In this document: positions 20,291 through 28,723 of the stretch, piece by piece
Layout of the letters: every line of letters begins with the position of its first letter
Numbering within the stretch: the first letter of the stretch is position 1
Source of the DNA: Pseudomonas sp. S30
Lineage (GTDB): Bacteria; Pseudomonadota; Gammaproteobacteria; Pseudomonadales; Pseudomonadaceae
Direction: 5' to 3'
DNA length: 64,000 nucleotides
Assembly (NCBI RefSeq): GCF_016518545.1
Contig: NZ_JACVTO010000021.1
Coordinates: 37,682-101,681, forward strand
Position numbers and translations under genes: made by a program
Notes under the pieces: model-generated
What the model saw: the letters and a program-made list of their open reading frames with translations, nothing else
Database searches by the model: none
What the model was told of the DNA's origin: nothing

Positions 20291-21073
20291 ATGAAAGCGC
20301 TGCTGCTTCCCCTGTTGGCCTGCACCTTGCCGCTGGCCGCTCACGCCGCGGACATCGCCGCAGTATCACCCTCGCGGCTGGACAGCGTGCTCGAATCCGG
20401 CCAACTGCGGGTGTGCATGACCGGCGACTACAAACCCTTCAGCTACTACCGCGCCGACCAGACCTTCGAAGGCATCGACGTCGACCTGGCACGATCCCTG
20501 GCCACCTCGCTGGGGGTCAAGCCGGTGTTCGTCAAGACCACCTGGCCGACCCTGCTCGATGACTTCTCCCGGCAGTGCGACGTGGCCCTGGGCGGTATTT
20601 CCATCACCACCGAGCGCCTGAAGCGGGTGGCCTTCGCCGAGTCGCACCTGGTCGATGGCAAGGCGCCCATCATCCGCTGCGCCGACCAGGGCAGGTTTCC
20701 CGACTTCGCCGCCATCGACCAGCCTGGCACCCGCGCCATCGTCAATCCCGGCGGCACCAACGAGCGCTTCGCCCGCAGCCATTACCAGCACGCCCAGCTG
20801 ACTCTGCACCCGGACAATGTCAGCATCTTCCAGGAGATCGTCGACGGCCGCGCCGACGTGATGGTCACCGATGCCAGCGAGACGCGCTGGCAGGCCCGCC
20901 TGCACCCGGAGTTGTGCCCGGTCAAGCCGGACCAGCCGCTGCAGTACGCGCAGAAGGCGATCATGTTGCCGCGCGGCGACGTGCCGTTCAAAGCCTACGT
21001 GGATGGCTGGCTGAACCTGGCCAAGGCCAATGGCGAGTTTGGGCAGATCATGGATCGCTGGTTGAAGCAGTGA
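20291..21073 (+). CDS. Periplasmic family-3 solute-binding-fold protein, PheC (cyclohexadienyl dehydratase)-like
   Basis: 260 residues with a clear signal peptide (MKALLLPLLACTLPLAAHA). The mature part is a type-2 periplasmic binding fold: LDSVLESGQLRVCMTGDYKPFSY, FEGIDVDLARSLA, CDVALGGISITTERL, then AIVNPGGTNERFAR and NVSIFQEIVDGRADVMVTDASETRWQ. This whole series closely follows the P. aeruginosa periplasmic enzyme PheC, which dehydrates prephenate/arogenate to phenylpyruvate/phenylalanine, rather than a generic amino-acid binding protein. No ABC permease or ATPase gene is adjacent, which also favours an enzyme. The ATG at 20291 follows gaccctccc with only a weak ribosome site. It could still be an orphan amino-acid-binding protein. 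Confidence 0.8.
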   Translation: MKALLLPLLACTLPLAAHAADIAAVSPSRLDSVLESGQLRVCMTGDYKPFSYYRADQTFEGIDVDLARSLATSLGVKPVFVKTTWPTLLDDFSRQCDVALGGISITTERLKRVAFAESHLVDGKAPIIRCADQGRFPDFAAIDQPGTRAIVNPGGTNERFARSHYQHAQLTLHPDNVSIFQEIVDGRADVMVTDASETRWQARLHPELCPVKPDQPLQYAQKAIMLPRGDVPFKAYVDGWLNLAKANGEFGQIMDRWLKQ

Positions 21074-21271
21074 AGCCGCGATGAATAGGGCGTTCCCGCC
21101 GGCGTGACGAATGCCAGTTCGAAGACCTGTTCCACATCTGCAAGCGCCGCATCTGGACAACTCAAAACGCCCTTGCTAGTTTCCCCAGCCATGTATTTCG
21201 AAGTGTAACTAAAAGTCCGCATTTGATACTGAAATGCTATTACTTCGCTCACTTGGCAAGGACGCAATCCT

Positions 21272-22318
21272 ATGAAAAGCCTGCAAGGCCTTCCCAGTCT
21301 TATCAGCGCTTCGGTAGGCACTCCCGGCAAGGCGCGTAATGTGCCGACCGATGTCCAGTGCATTCAGTACCTGTTCAACCTGATCGGCGCGCAGATGGGT
21401 TTCCCGCTGCCGGAAAACGGCCGTTGCGACAACCAACTGGTGCAGCGCATCAGCCAGTATCAGTTCCGTCAGCTCAAGTACGCGCACCCCGATGGCGTGG
21501 TCGATCCCCGTGGGCGTACTTTCAACAGCCTGATCGAACAGGCCGTGCGCGTGCCGGTCAAGCTCAGCCCGGCGCTGCGCCTGCCGACCTTCATCAATGC
21601 CTTCGCCAACAACGGCGATGCCCAGGTGCAGGGCACGGTCAACCATTACCTGGACCGTGTGCGGGCGATGATCGAGGCCGAGCGGCGCAATCGGGCGATG
21701 GTCCTGCAGGTGACCTGCGACGGCAATACCAGCCTCAGCGACACCGATTACGACAACGCCGCCAAGCAGTTGGGCAACGGTATTTCAGCCAACTTGATCA
21801 AGGCCTTCGCCACCGTCGAGTCCGGCGGGCGCTCGGGTTTCGGCCCAGCGAAGCTGCCGGTCATCGCCTTCGAAGGCCACGTGTTTCAGCGCCTGACCAA
21901 GCACAAGTACGACCAGACCCATCCGCTGCTGTCGTACAAGTACGTCAAGAAGGCCGGGCCGCAGTGGCAGACCAACAACAAGGACCAGGCCAAGGCCTGG
22001 GAGACCATGGCCACGGCCTTCGGCCTGGATCAGGATGCCGCTTTGCAATCTGCATCCTGGGGCATGTTCCAGATGATGGGATTCAATTTCGCCGACTGTG
22101 GTCACGCCAACGTGTTCGAGTTCGTCGCGGCCATGAAGCTCAATGCCGGCGCCCAGCTCAAGGGTTTCCTGGGCTTCTGCACCAAGCGCCCGGCCTTCAT
22201 CAAGGCGGCGAAGAACAAGGACTACGTCGGCATGGCGACCAGCTACAACGGCTCGGACTACGGCGACTACGACGTTCGCATCAGGAAAGCCTACGAGGCC
22301 CTCGAAGGGAAGAAATGA
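21272..22318 (+). CDS. N-acetylmuramidase (DUF3380-type) with N-terminal peptidoglycan-binding domain; possible secreted antibacterial effector
   Basis: 348 residues and no signal peptide. Residues ~10-95 form a peptidoglycan-binding domain (VPTDVQCIQYLFNLIGAQMG, ending DPRGRTFNSLIEQAV). From ~160 the muramidase domain follows: NLIKAFATVESGG with the probable catalytic Glu183, VIAFEGHVFQRLT, SASWGMFQMMGFNF, and a C-terminal YNGSDYGDYDVRIRKAY. This architecture is shared with Pseudomonas phage endolysins and with type VI-delivered cell-wall hydrolases; it cleaves the glycan strands of murein. The ATG at 21272 has aagga 9 nt upstream. The next gene starts 1 nt after the stop and encodes an exported protein, as expected of an effector/immunity pair. 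No phage genes are nearby, so a lone endolysin is less likely. Confidence 0.88.
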   Translation: MKSLQGLPSLISASVGTPGKARNVPTDVQCIQYLFNLIGAQMGFPLPENGRCDNQLVQRISQYQFRQLKYAHPDGVVDPRGRTFNSLIEQAVRVPVKLSPALRLPTFINAFANNGDAQVQGTVNHYLDRVRAMIEAERRNRAMVLQVTCDGNTSLSDTDYDNAAKQLGNGISANLIKAFATVESGGRSGFGPAKLPVIAFEGHVFQRLTKHKYDQTHPLLSYKYVKKAGPQWQTNNKDQAKAWETMATAFGLDQDAALQSASWGMFQMMGFNFADCGHANVFEFVAAMKLNAGAQLKGFLGFCTKRPAFIKAAKNKDYVGMATSYNGSDYGDYDVRIRKAYEALEGKK

Positions 22319-22319
22319 C

Positions 22320-22940
22320 ATGAGCCATTCGTTCACTCGCCGTTTGTTCGCCACTGCCACCTTGCTGATCGGCGTGGTGGGCGCCGTACAGGCCGACGCC
22401 GCCGCCTTCAAGCCCGGCAAATACGACGCGCTGATGCTGGCCGTCACCCCCGATCATCAGGTCGAGGGCTTCTATTCCGAAACCCTTGGCCAGGGCGTGA
22501 CCCGCACCTGCGCGTTCTACTTCAAGGGGCCGATCCAGGCCGACGGCGTCGCGCCGCTGGCCACCTGGGAACACGACCGGTTCCCCGGTAGCCTCAAGGC
22601 CACCGACGACGGCGTAACCCTCACCATCCCCAAGGGTCGCGAGCATTCCGGTTGCCCCAGCGTGATCATGCCGCAGATCGCCACGGGGCTGGATCTGAGC
22701 CGTTACGCCGACAAGCCGTGGATCGGCCTGCTGAAGGTCACCGCCGACAAGGCCTACCTGCGCAAGCAGGCCCGTGGCAGCGCCGCCAAGCGCCCCTACA
22801 TCGTCAAGGACGATGTGGTCGGCGTGCTCGCGGTGAAGGATGGCTGGGCCAAGGTGGAATACCTCAACGACGAGGACCGCTCGTTCACTGGCTGGATCAG
22901 CCAGGACCAGTACACGGGGCTGGTCCCGCCCAAGGAGTGA
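22320..22940 (+). CDS. Exported protein with C-terminal SH3-like segment; candidate periplasmic immunity protein
   Basis: 206 residues with an N-terminal signal peptide (FTRRLFATATLLIGVVGAVQADA, split by the usual n- and h-regions; cleavage near residue 25-27). Two mature-part cysteines (RTCAFYF and SGCPSV) could form a disulfide in the periplasm. The C-terminal ~60 residues (KAYLRKQ, then DVVGVLAVKDGWAKVEYL and FTGWISQDQY) look like a bacterial SH3 domain. The ATG at 22320 is 1 nt after the muramidase stop, so the two are co-translated. A periplasmic protein made together with a cytoplasm-made wall hydrolase is best explained as an inhibitor that protects the cell. A wall-binding accessory role is the alternative. 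No named family recognised. Confidence 0.72.
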   Translation: MSHSFTRRLFATATLLIGVVGAVQADAAAFKPGKYDALMLAVTPDHQVEGFYSETLGQGVTRTCAFYFKGPIQADGVAPLATWEHDRFPGSLKATDDGVTLTIPKGREHSGCPSVIMPQIATGLDLSRYADKPWIGLLKVTADKAYLRKQARGSAAKRPYIVKDDVVGVLAVKDGWAKVEYLNDEDRSFTGWISQDQYTGLVPPKE

Positions 22941-23021
22941 GGCGCCGCACCTGCATTTCTCGGCAAACAGGCTTATGATGCGCCTCTCGCAGCCCACCCA
23001 TTCCTGAGAGAGGCCTTCAGC

Positions 23022-23447
23022 ATGGATCAGGTCGACGATCTGACCCGCCAGCGCATCCGCGACTGGCAAGCCCGCCGTTTGCTCATCAAGGACCAGATGG
23101 CCGCCGAGCCCGAGCGCGTGCTCGAACTGTCCCGCCTGCTCGACCAGATGGAAGAGGAGCACGAGCGCATCCTCGGCGAGGCCACGCAGGGTACCGCCGA
23201 AGCGCCGCAGGCGCCCGACACCGCGCCTGTGCCCGGCCTGGACTTTCGCCTGAGCATCTCGGCACGCAATGCCGCCGACCTGCGCCAGCTGCTGAGCCTG
23301 GCCTTGCACGAGCTGGACGGCGCGCTCCTCGCCCAGGCCGGCGCGGAGCAGGGGGCGCGGCACGTCTACCCGGGCGGCATGTCCGGCTCGCTGGGCACGT
23401 ATGCCTACGAGCTGGACGCCAACCCCCATCCCGATTCCGCTGAATGA
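23022..23447 (+). CDS. Conserved hypothetical protein (141 aa), likely partner of the downstream ATPase
   Basis: The N-terminal ~55 residues are charged and helical (LTRQRIRDWQARRLLI, then LSRLLDQMEEEHERILGEA), probably a short coiled coil. An Ala/Pro-rich linker leads to a small folded C-terminal part (ISARNAADLRQLLSLALHELD) ending in a Gly/Tyr-rich tail. There is no signal peptide or membrane segment. Good ribosome site gagagagg before the ATG at 23022. The stop is 9 nt before the helicase-like gene, so the two form an operon. Function unknown. Confidence 0.75.
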   Translation: MDQVDDLTRQRIRDWQARRLLIKDQMAAEPERVLELSRLLDQMEEEHERILGEATQGTAEAPQAPDTAPVPGLDFRLSISARNAADLRQLLSLALHELDGALLAQAGAEQGARHVYPGGMSGSLGTYAYELDANPHPDSAE

Positions 23448-23456
23448 CCGGCGCCG

Positions 23457-25394
23457 ATGCAACCTGAACACTACGATTTCGCCGGTGCGGCGTTCCTGCC
23501 GATCAGCCTGGACGTCTGCCAGGGCCTGCTCGAAGACGCCGCCGGGCTGGACGCGCTGGGCGATCCGCAACTCGCGGCGCTGCTGGTGATCCAGAACCTG
23601 CCCCAGGCGCGCGAGCAGGTCCTCGACCCGAGTGCGGCCGAGCGCATGCTGGCCAAGCTGCTGCAGTGGTCGGTGCATGGTCCGCGTTCGCCCGGCGTGA
23701 GCCTGGCCAGCGAGGCGCGGCGCGTGTTCGATGCCCACCAGCTGTACTTCGGCCTGGAGCTGCTCAAGGGCTCGCGCCTGCACCTGCTCGACGCCGATGA
23801 AGTGGCCGAGTGCGCCTATCTGCTGCCCGACGGCACCTGGGACAGCCGTTTCCGTGCGCGACGTCACCAGCGCCACAACCCGTTCAGCCAGCAGGCGGTG
23901 ACGGGCCTGAACAAGGAGCGCTGGCTCACCGCCGAACAGGACAAGCTGCTGCGCGTGCTGCGCGCCAACCCCGACGAGGACCTGCACGTGCAGGGCTATG
24001 CGGGTATCGGCAAGAGCTACCTGCTCGGCGCGTTGATCGACTGCCTGCCCAGGGGCCGGGTGCTGGCCCTGGCGCGCACGCCGAACAAGCTCGACGCCCT
24101 GCGCCGGCGCATCGGCGGCGGGCGCCGCGGCAGTACTTTCGGCGACCTTGCCCAGGCCCTGCTCAGCGGGCCTGGACGGGCACCGGCGCGTGCGGTCGCG
24201 CGTCTGCCGAGCAAGCGCGCCGTGGCCGAAACCCTGGCCATCATGGGCTTTCGCCAGTACGACGGCGAAAAGACCCTGGACATCTGCCTGGAGGTGCTCA
24301 GGCTGTACTGCGAATCGCGCGACCACAGCCTCGGCCCGCGCCATCTGCCGCATTTCGCCCAGGCGCTCTCTAGGGTGGACGGCCAGGTGCTGCTCGAATA
24401 TGCCAGCCGCCTGTGGACCTACCTGCAGGATCACCCGGCGTGGGATCGCCACACCGGCATCACCACGCTGCTGCTGCTCAAGCGCGCCTGCCTGGCCGGG
24501 CACGAGGTGCCGAGCCGCTACAGCCATGTGATCGTCGACGAGAGCCAGGACATGCCCGGCCCGCTGTTGCAGATCATCGAGCGGGGTCGGCAGGTATTGA
24601 TCACCCTGGGCGACGAGTACCAGCGCGCGGACGGTCCTGGCCTGCGCCGGGGCCGCCAGGTACGCCAGCGCGACATCGCGTTCTCGGTGCGCTGCGGGCC
24701 GAAGGTCGAAAAGCTGATCAATCCGCTGATCGGCGTACATTCGAACAAGTCCAAGCTGGCCTTCGAAGGCGCAGGCAGCGTGGACGTGGGGCTGGAGCAC
24801 TACCCGCTGGATTTCGTCCCGCCACCGGGCTGCGTGGTGCTCACCGCCTCGCACTGGGACTCGATGAAATGGGCGCTGCAACTGGCCGACAATCAATGCC
24901 GCATCGGCTTCGCCGACAACGCCGCGATGAAGCGCTTCATGCTCAATGCCGTGCGCCTGTTTCGCGCCGACCTGTACGGCCCGGACAGCGACGAGGAGCC
25001 TGCCCACCCGGCGTTCGCCCACACCCTGGACTGGACTCAAGTGCGCCAACAGCACCGCTTCGACGAGTCGTTCCTGTGGGTCGAGGCCCGTCTGCACGAG
25101 GGTTTTCGCGTCGCCCAGGTCAATGCGCTGGCCGCGCGCCTGAGCGAGGAGGCCGACCGGCTGCTGCTGATGCCTGCCCACGAGGCGGGAGGGCAGGAGT
25201 TCGATCAGGTTTTGCTGACCCAGGAGCTGATGGCGCTCAACCCATTCCAGGACGCCTACGCCTTCGACAACCGCATCTGCGCGGTCTACATCGCCCTGTC
25301 ACGGGCGCGTCGGCACCTGTACCTGCCCTATGACGTGGACGAATGGGTGGTCTACCACAAGGGCCAGCCATTCAGGCAGGTGCACGGTTACTGA
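23457..25394 (+). CDS. UvrD-like superfamily 1 helicase/ATPase of unknown role
   Basis: 645 residues. Walker A is VQGYAGIGKSYLLGAL (about residues 178-193) and Walker B is HVIVDESQDMPGPLLQII (~357). Further SF1 elements are LITLGDEYQRADG (motif III-like) and, near the C-terminus, the motif VI-like AVYIALSRARRHLYLPYD (~609-625). Residues 1-170 are a non-helicase N-terminal domain I cannot place. A region around 470-560 (DNAAMKRFMLNAVRLFRADLYG) stands where UvrD 2B domains usually lie. It is expected to be a cytoplasmic nucleic-acid-dependent ATPase. It follows the 141-residue ORF by 9 nt. It is not UvrD or Rep itself, as length and motif spacing differ. Confidence 0.8.
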   Translation: MQPEHYDFAGAAFLPISLDVCQGLLEDAAGLDALGDPQLAALLVIQNLPQAREQVLDPSAAERMLAKLLQWSVHGPRSPGVSLASEARRVFDAHQLYFGLELLKGSRLHLLDADEVAECAYLLPDGTWDSRFRARRHQRHNPFSQQAVTGLNKERWLTAEQDKLLRVLRANPDEDLHVQGYAGIGKSYLLGALIDCLPRGRVLALARTPNKLDALRRRIGGGRRGSTFGDLAQALLSGPGRAPARAVARLPSKRAVAETLAIMGFRQYDGEKTLDICLEVLRLYCESRDHSLGPRHLPHFAQALSRVDGQVLLEYASRLWTYLQDHPAWDRHTGITTLLLLKRACLAGHEVPSRYSHVIVDESQDMPGPLLQIIERGRQVLITLGDEYQRADGPGLRRGRQVRQRDIAFSVRCGPKVEKLINPLIGVHSNKSKLAFEGAGSVDVGLEHYPLDFVPPPGCVVLTASHWDSMKWALQLADNQCRIGFADNAAMKRFMLNAVRLFRADLYGPDSDEEPAHPAFAHTLDWTQVRQQHRFDESFLWVEARLHEGFRVAQVNALAARLSEEADRLLLMPAHEAGGQEFDQVLLTQELMALNPFQDAYAFDNRICAVYIALSRARRHLYLPYDVDEWVVYHKGQPFRQVHGY

Positions 25395-25535
25395 GGTGCG
25401 TGTAGAGCGCGGCGCGACGCCGTTGATCTCGTTTGCCGCGCTGCCAGGCCAGGGCGAGCGGTGCAGGGTGCAATTTTGCCCCCGCTCCGCTAGCATTGGC
25501 GATCTTCCGCTGGTTCTGGCTGCGATGGTTTTTCG

Positions 25536-27590
25536 ATGAGTTATCAGGTTCTTGCACGTAAATGGCGGCCCCGCTCGTTCCGCGAGATGGTCGGGCAGAC
25601 CCATGTGCTCAAGGCATTGATCAACGCCCTGGACAACCAGCGGCTGCACCATGCCTACCTGTTCACCGGCACGCGAGGCGTGGGCAAGACCACCATCGCG
25701 CGCATCATCGCCAAATGCCTGAACTGCGAGACCGGCATCACCTCGACGCCCTGCGGCACCTGCTCGGTGTGCCGGGAGATCGACGAGGGGCGTTTCGTCG
25801 ACCTGATCGAGATCGACGCCGCCAGCCGCACCAAGGTCGAGGACACCCGCGAACTGCTCGACAACGTGCAATACGCACCGAGCCGCGGGCGCTTCAAGGT
25901 CTACCTGATCGACGAAGTGCACATGCTCTCCACCCACTCCTTCAACGCCTTGCTCAAGACGCTGGAAGAGCCGCCGCCCTACGTCAAGTTCATCCTCGCC
26001 ACCACCGACCCGCAGAAGCTGCCGGCCACCATCCTGTCGCGCTGCCTGCAGTTCTCGCTGAAGAACATGAGCCCGGAACGGGTGGTCGAGCACCTGAGCC
26101 ATGTGCTCGGCGCCGAGAACGTACCGTTCGAGCAGGACGCCTTGTGGCTGCTGGGTCGCGCCGCCGACGGCTCGATGCGCGACGCCATGAGCCTCACCGA
26201 CCAGGCCATCGCCTTCGGCGAGGGCAAGGTGCTGGCGGCCGACGTGCGGGCGATGCTCGGCACGCTGGACCATGGCCAGGTCTACGGGGTGCTCCAGGCG
26301 CTGCTCGAAGGCGACGCACGGGCATTGCTGGAGGCCGTGCGCGAACTGGCCGAGCAGGGTCCGGACTGGAGCGGCGTACTGGCCGAGATGCTCAATGTGC
26401 TGCACCGCGTGGCCATCGCCCAGGCGCTGCCCGAGGCGGTGGACAACGGCCAGGGCGACCGCGAGCACGTGCTGGCCCTGGCCGCCGCATTGCCCGCCGA
26501 GGACGTGCAGTTCTATTACCAGATGGGCCTGATCGGCCGCCGCGACCTGCCGTTGGCGCCCGATCCACGCGGTGGTTTCGAAATGGTGTTGCTGCGCATG
26601 CTGGCCTTCCGGCCGGCCGATGCCGACGGCGCACCGACACCGGTGCTAAAGCCGGTGGGGATCAGCCAGGCCACAGCTGATCCTGCCAAGCCGGTGGCCG
26701 CGGCGGCCGCCGTGGTTGCAGCCGCCCCGGCGATCGCGGACCTGGAGCCTGAAGCCGATACGGCGCCTGCTGCCGTCGCGGCGGCAGATGCAGCGCCCGT
26801 CGCGCCTGAGCGTGAATCCCAGGCAACCGAGGCGATGCCTGCCGACGCCGAGCCTGCCGCCGCGTCGAGCGCTGAGCACGTGACTGATCTGCCATGGGAG
26901 GAGCCCGAGGCACCCCAGGTCGAGCAGCGTTCAGCGGACACCGAGCCCCGAGCGAGCACCCCGGCACATGCCGCCCAGCCCGACTACGACGAGCCGCCGT
27001 TCGATCCACAGGCCTACGCCTCGGTCGACATGAGCGGTGACGACGACGCCTCGGACGAGGACGACTACGCCCCTGAGGCCGATCCAGCCAGCTTCACCTA
27101 CCTGGACGAACTGGCCGAGCACGTGCAGGAAACCGAGCCGCTCACGCCGCCCGAACCGCCGCCGGCCTCCAAGCCGGCCACGGGCCTTGCCCTGCAATGG
27201 CTGGAATTGTTCCCGCAGTTGCCGGTCTCGGGCATGACGGGCAACATCGCCGCCAACTGCACGCTGATAAGCGCCGAGGGCGACGATTGGCTGCTGCACC
27301 TGGATCCTGGGCAGGGCGCGCTGTTCAACAGCACCCAGCAGCGCCGCCTGAACGAGGCGCTCAACCAGCACCTGGGCCGTACCTTGCGCCTGCAGATCGA
27401 GCTGATCCGCCCCGAGCAGGAAACCCCCGCCCAGGCTGCTGCGCGCAGGCGCGCCGAGCGCCAGCACGAGGCCGAGGTGTCGATCGAGCAGGACCCGCTC
27501 GTCCAGCAGATGATCAAGCAGTTCGGCGCGCGCGTGCGCCACGATACAATCGAACCCGTGGAGGCTGCGCCGAGCGTTTCGCAGCCGTAG
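25536..27590 (+). CDS. dnaX: DNA polymerase III tau subunit
   Basis: 684 residues. AAA+ clamp-loader domain: Walker A FTGTRGVGKTTIARI (~45-55), zinc-binding cysteines in CLNCETG/CGTCSVC, DEVHMLS as Walker B, and the SRC sensor motif in ILSRCLQFSLK. A collar domain follows to ~370, then an Ala/Pro/Glu-rich linker (~370-545), then the C-terminal DnaB- and alpha-binding domains (LQWLELFPQLPVSGMTGNIA to ~655). Tau couples two polymerase cores to the helicase. I saw no A-AAA-AAG slippery heptamer of the E. coli kind, so a frameshifted gamma form is not evident. First gene of the dnaX-ybaB-recR cluster. Confidence 0.96.
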   Translation: MSYQVLARKWRPRSFREMVGQTHVLKALINALDNQRLHHAYLFTGTRGVGKTTIARIIAKCLNCETGITSTPCGTCSVCREIDEGRFVDLIEIDAASRTKVEDTRELLDNVQYAPSRGRFKVYLIDEVHMLSTHSFNALLKTLEEPPPYVKFILATTDPQKLPATILSRCLQFSLKNMSPERVVEHLSHVLGAENVPFEQDALWLLGRAADGSMRDAMSLTDQAIAFGEGKVLAADVRAMLGTLDHGQVYGVLQALLEGDARALLEAVRELAEQGPDWSGVLAEMLNVLHRVAIAQALPEAVDNGQGDREHVLALAAALPAEDVQFYYQMGLIGRRDLPLAPDPRGGFEMVLLRMLAFRPADADGAPTPVLKPVGISQATADPAKPVAAAAAVVAAAPAIADLEPEADTAPAAVAAADAAPVAPERESQATEAMPADAEPAAASSAEHVTDLPWEEPEAPQVEQRSADTEPRASTPAHAAQPDYDEPPFDPQAYASVDMSGDDDASDEDDYAPEADPASFTYLDELAEHVQETEPLTPPEPPPASKPATGLALQWLELFPQLPVSGMTGNIAANCTLISAEGDDWLLHLDPGQGALFNSTQQRRLNEALNQHLGRTLRLQIELIRPEQETPAQAAARRRAERQHEAEVSIEQDPLVQQMIKQFGARVRHDTIEPVEAAPSVSQP

Positions 27591-27604
27591 AACGAATACC
27601 TAGT

Positions 27605-27623
27605 GCCTGGCCCCGCGCCAGGC
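27605..27623 (+). other. Hairpin in the dnaX-ybaB intergenic region
   Basis: A perfect 7-bp stem, gcctggc/gccaggc, with a 5-nt loop sits between the dnaX stop and the ybaB ribosome site. No T tract follows; it probably acts as an RNA processing or stability element. Confidence 0.45.
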
Positions 27624-27653
27624 GCGCACATCACCCAATCGAGGACTCATCCC

Positions 27654-27989
27654 ATGATGAAAGGTGGCATGGCCGGCCTGATGAAGCAGGCCCAGCAGAT
27701 GCAGGAAAAGATGGCCAAGATGCAGGAAGAGCTGGCCAGCGCGGAAGTCACCGGTCAAGCCGGCGCAGGTCTGGTCAGCGTGGTGATGACCGGTCGTCAC
27801 GACGTCAAGCGCGTCAACATCGACGCCAGCCTGATGACCACCGATCCGGACGACAAGGAAGTGCTCGAGGACCTGATCGCCGCGGCGCTCAACGACGCCG
27901 TGCGCAAGATCGAGCAGAACAGCCAGGACAAGATGGGCAACATGACCGCCGGCATGCAACTGCCGCCAGGCTTCAAGATGCCGTTCTGA
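27654..27989 (+). CDS. ybaB: YbaB/EbfC nucleoid-associated DNA-binding protein
   Basis: 111 residues, the usual family length. The Met/Gln/Lys-rich N-terminal helix (MAGLMKQAQQMQEKMAKMQEEL) is followed by the compact beta/alpha core (VSVVMTGRHDVKRVNIDASLM, DLIAAALNDAVRKIE) and a Met/Gly-rich tail. YbaB forms tweezer-like dimers that bind DNA. The ATG at 27654 has gagga 8 nt upstream; the in-frame open sequence before it reaches only into the dnaX 3' hairpin. It lies between dnaX and recR, its near-universal context. Confidence 0.95.
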   Translation: MMKGGMAGLMKQAQQMQEKMAKMQEELASAEVTGQAGAGLVSVVMTGRHDVKRVNIDASLMTTDPDDKEVLEDLIAAALNDAVRKIEQNSQDKMGNMTAGMQLPPGFKMPF

Positions 27990-28009
27990 TCAGCACCACG
28001 TCGCGTACA

Positions 28010-28045
28010 GGGAGCACGACCGTCCGGTCGCTGCTCCCTTCTTCA
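28010..28045 (+). terminator. Hairpin with T-rich tail between ybaB and recR
   Basis: gggagcacgacc (28010-28021) pairs with ggtcg-c-tgctccc (28026-28038), one bulged base, loop gtcc, followed by ttcttcattct. It is a probable partial terminator that lowers recR expression relative to ybaB. Confidence 0.6.
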
Positions 28046-28071
28046 TTCTGTTCCAGCACAGGCCTGTCCCC

Positions 28072-28674
28072 ATGAGCTTCAGCCCTCTGATCCGCCAACT
28101 GATCGATGCCCTGCGCGTGCTGCCCGGCGTCGGCCAGAAAACCGCCCAGCGCATGGCCCTGCAACTGCTCGAACGCGACCGCAGCGGTGGCACGCGCCTG
28201 GCCCAGGCCCTGGAGCAGGCGATGGAGGGCGTCGGTCACTGCCGTCAGTGCCGCACCCTCACCGAACAGGACCTGTGCCCGCAGTGCGCCGACCCGCGCC
28301 GCGACGACACCCAGTTGTGCGTGGTGGAGGGGCCGATGGATGTCTATGCGGTGGAGCAGACCGGCTACCGCGGCCGCTATTTCGTGCTCAAGGGGCACCT
28401 GTCGCCGCTCGACGGCCTGGGGCCGGAGGCCATCGGCATTCCGCAGCTGATGGCGCGGATCGAGGAGCAGGGCAGCTTCACCGAGGTGATCCTGGCCACC
28501 AACCCGACGGTGGAAGGCGAAGCGACGGCGCACTACATCGCCCAGTTGCTGGCCGAGAAGGGCCTGACCGCCTCGCGGATCGCCCATGGCGTGCCGTTGG
28601 GCGGCGAGCTGGAGTTGGTGGATGGTGGCACTTTGGCCCATGCGTTCGCCGGCCGCCGACCGATTACGCTGTAG
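28072..28674 (+). CDS. recR: Recombination mediator RecR
   Basis: 200 residues. An N-terminal helix-hairpin-helix (LIDALRVLPGVGQKTAQRMA) is followed by a four-Cys zinc finger (CRQCRTLTEQDLCPQC) and a Toprim domain (LCVVEGPMDVYAVEQTG, then YFVLKGHLSPLDGLGPEAIG). With RecF/RecO it loads RecA on gapped DNA. The ATG is at 28072. The last gene of dnaX-ybaB-recR, it converges on the sulfate-binding protein gene across a hairpin. Confidence 0.97.
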   Translation: MSFSPLIRQLIDALRVLPGVGQKTAQRMALQLLERDRSGGTRLAQALEQAMEGVGHCRQCRTLTEQDLCPQCADPRRDDTQLCVVEGPMDVYAVEQTGYRGRYFVLKGHLSPLDGLGPEAIGIPQLMARIEEQGSFTEVILATNPTVEGEATAHYIAQLLAEKGLTASRIAHGVPLGGELELVDGGTLAHAFAGRRPITL

Positions 28675-28675
28675 T

Positions 28676-28708
28676 CCTGCAGGCGCAACGGTCGGTCGTG
28701 CCTGCAGG
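28676..28708. terminator. Bidirectional hairpin between convergent recR and the sulfate-binding gene
   Basis: cctgcaggc (28676-28684) pairs perfectly with gcctgcagg (28700-28708), loop 15 nt. There is no T tract on either side. It lies 2 nt after the recR stop and 16 nt from the opposing stop. Confidence 0.5.
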
Positions 28709-28723
28709 GCCTGCGCGCCGAGG

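Noticed and set aside
25536..27590. Programmed frameshift in dnaX giving a gamma subunit
   Set aside because: No A-AAA-AAG slippery sequence or similar A-run was seen in the gene.
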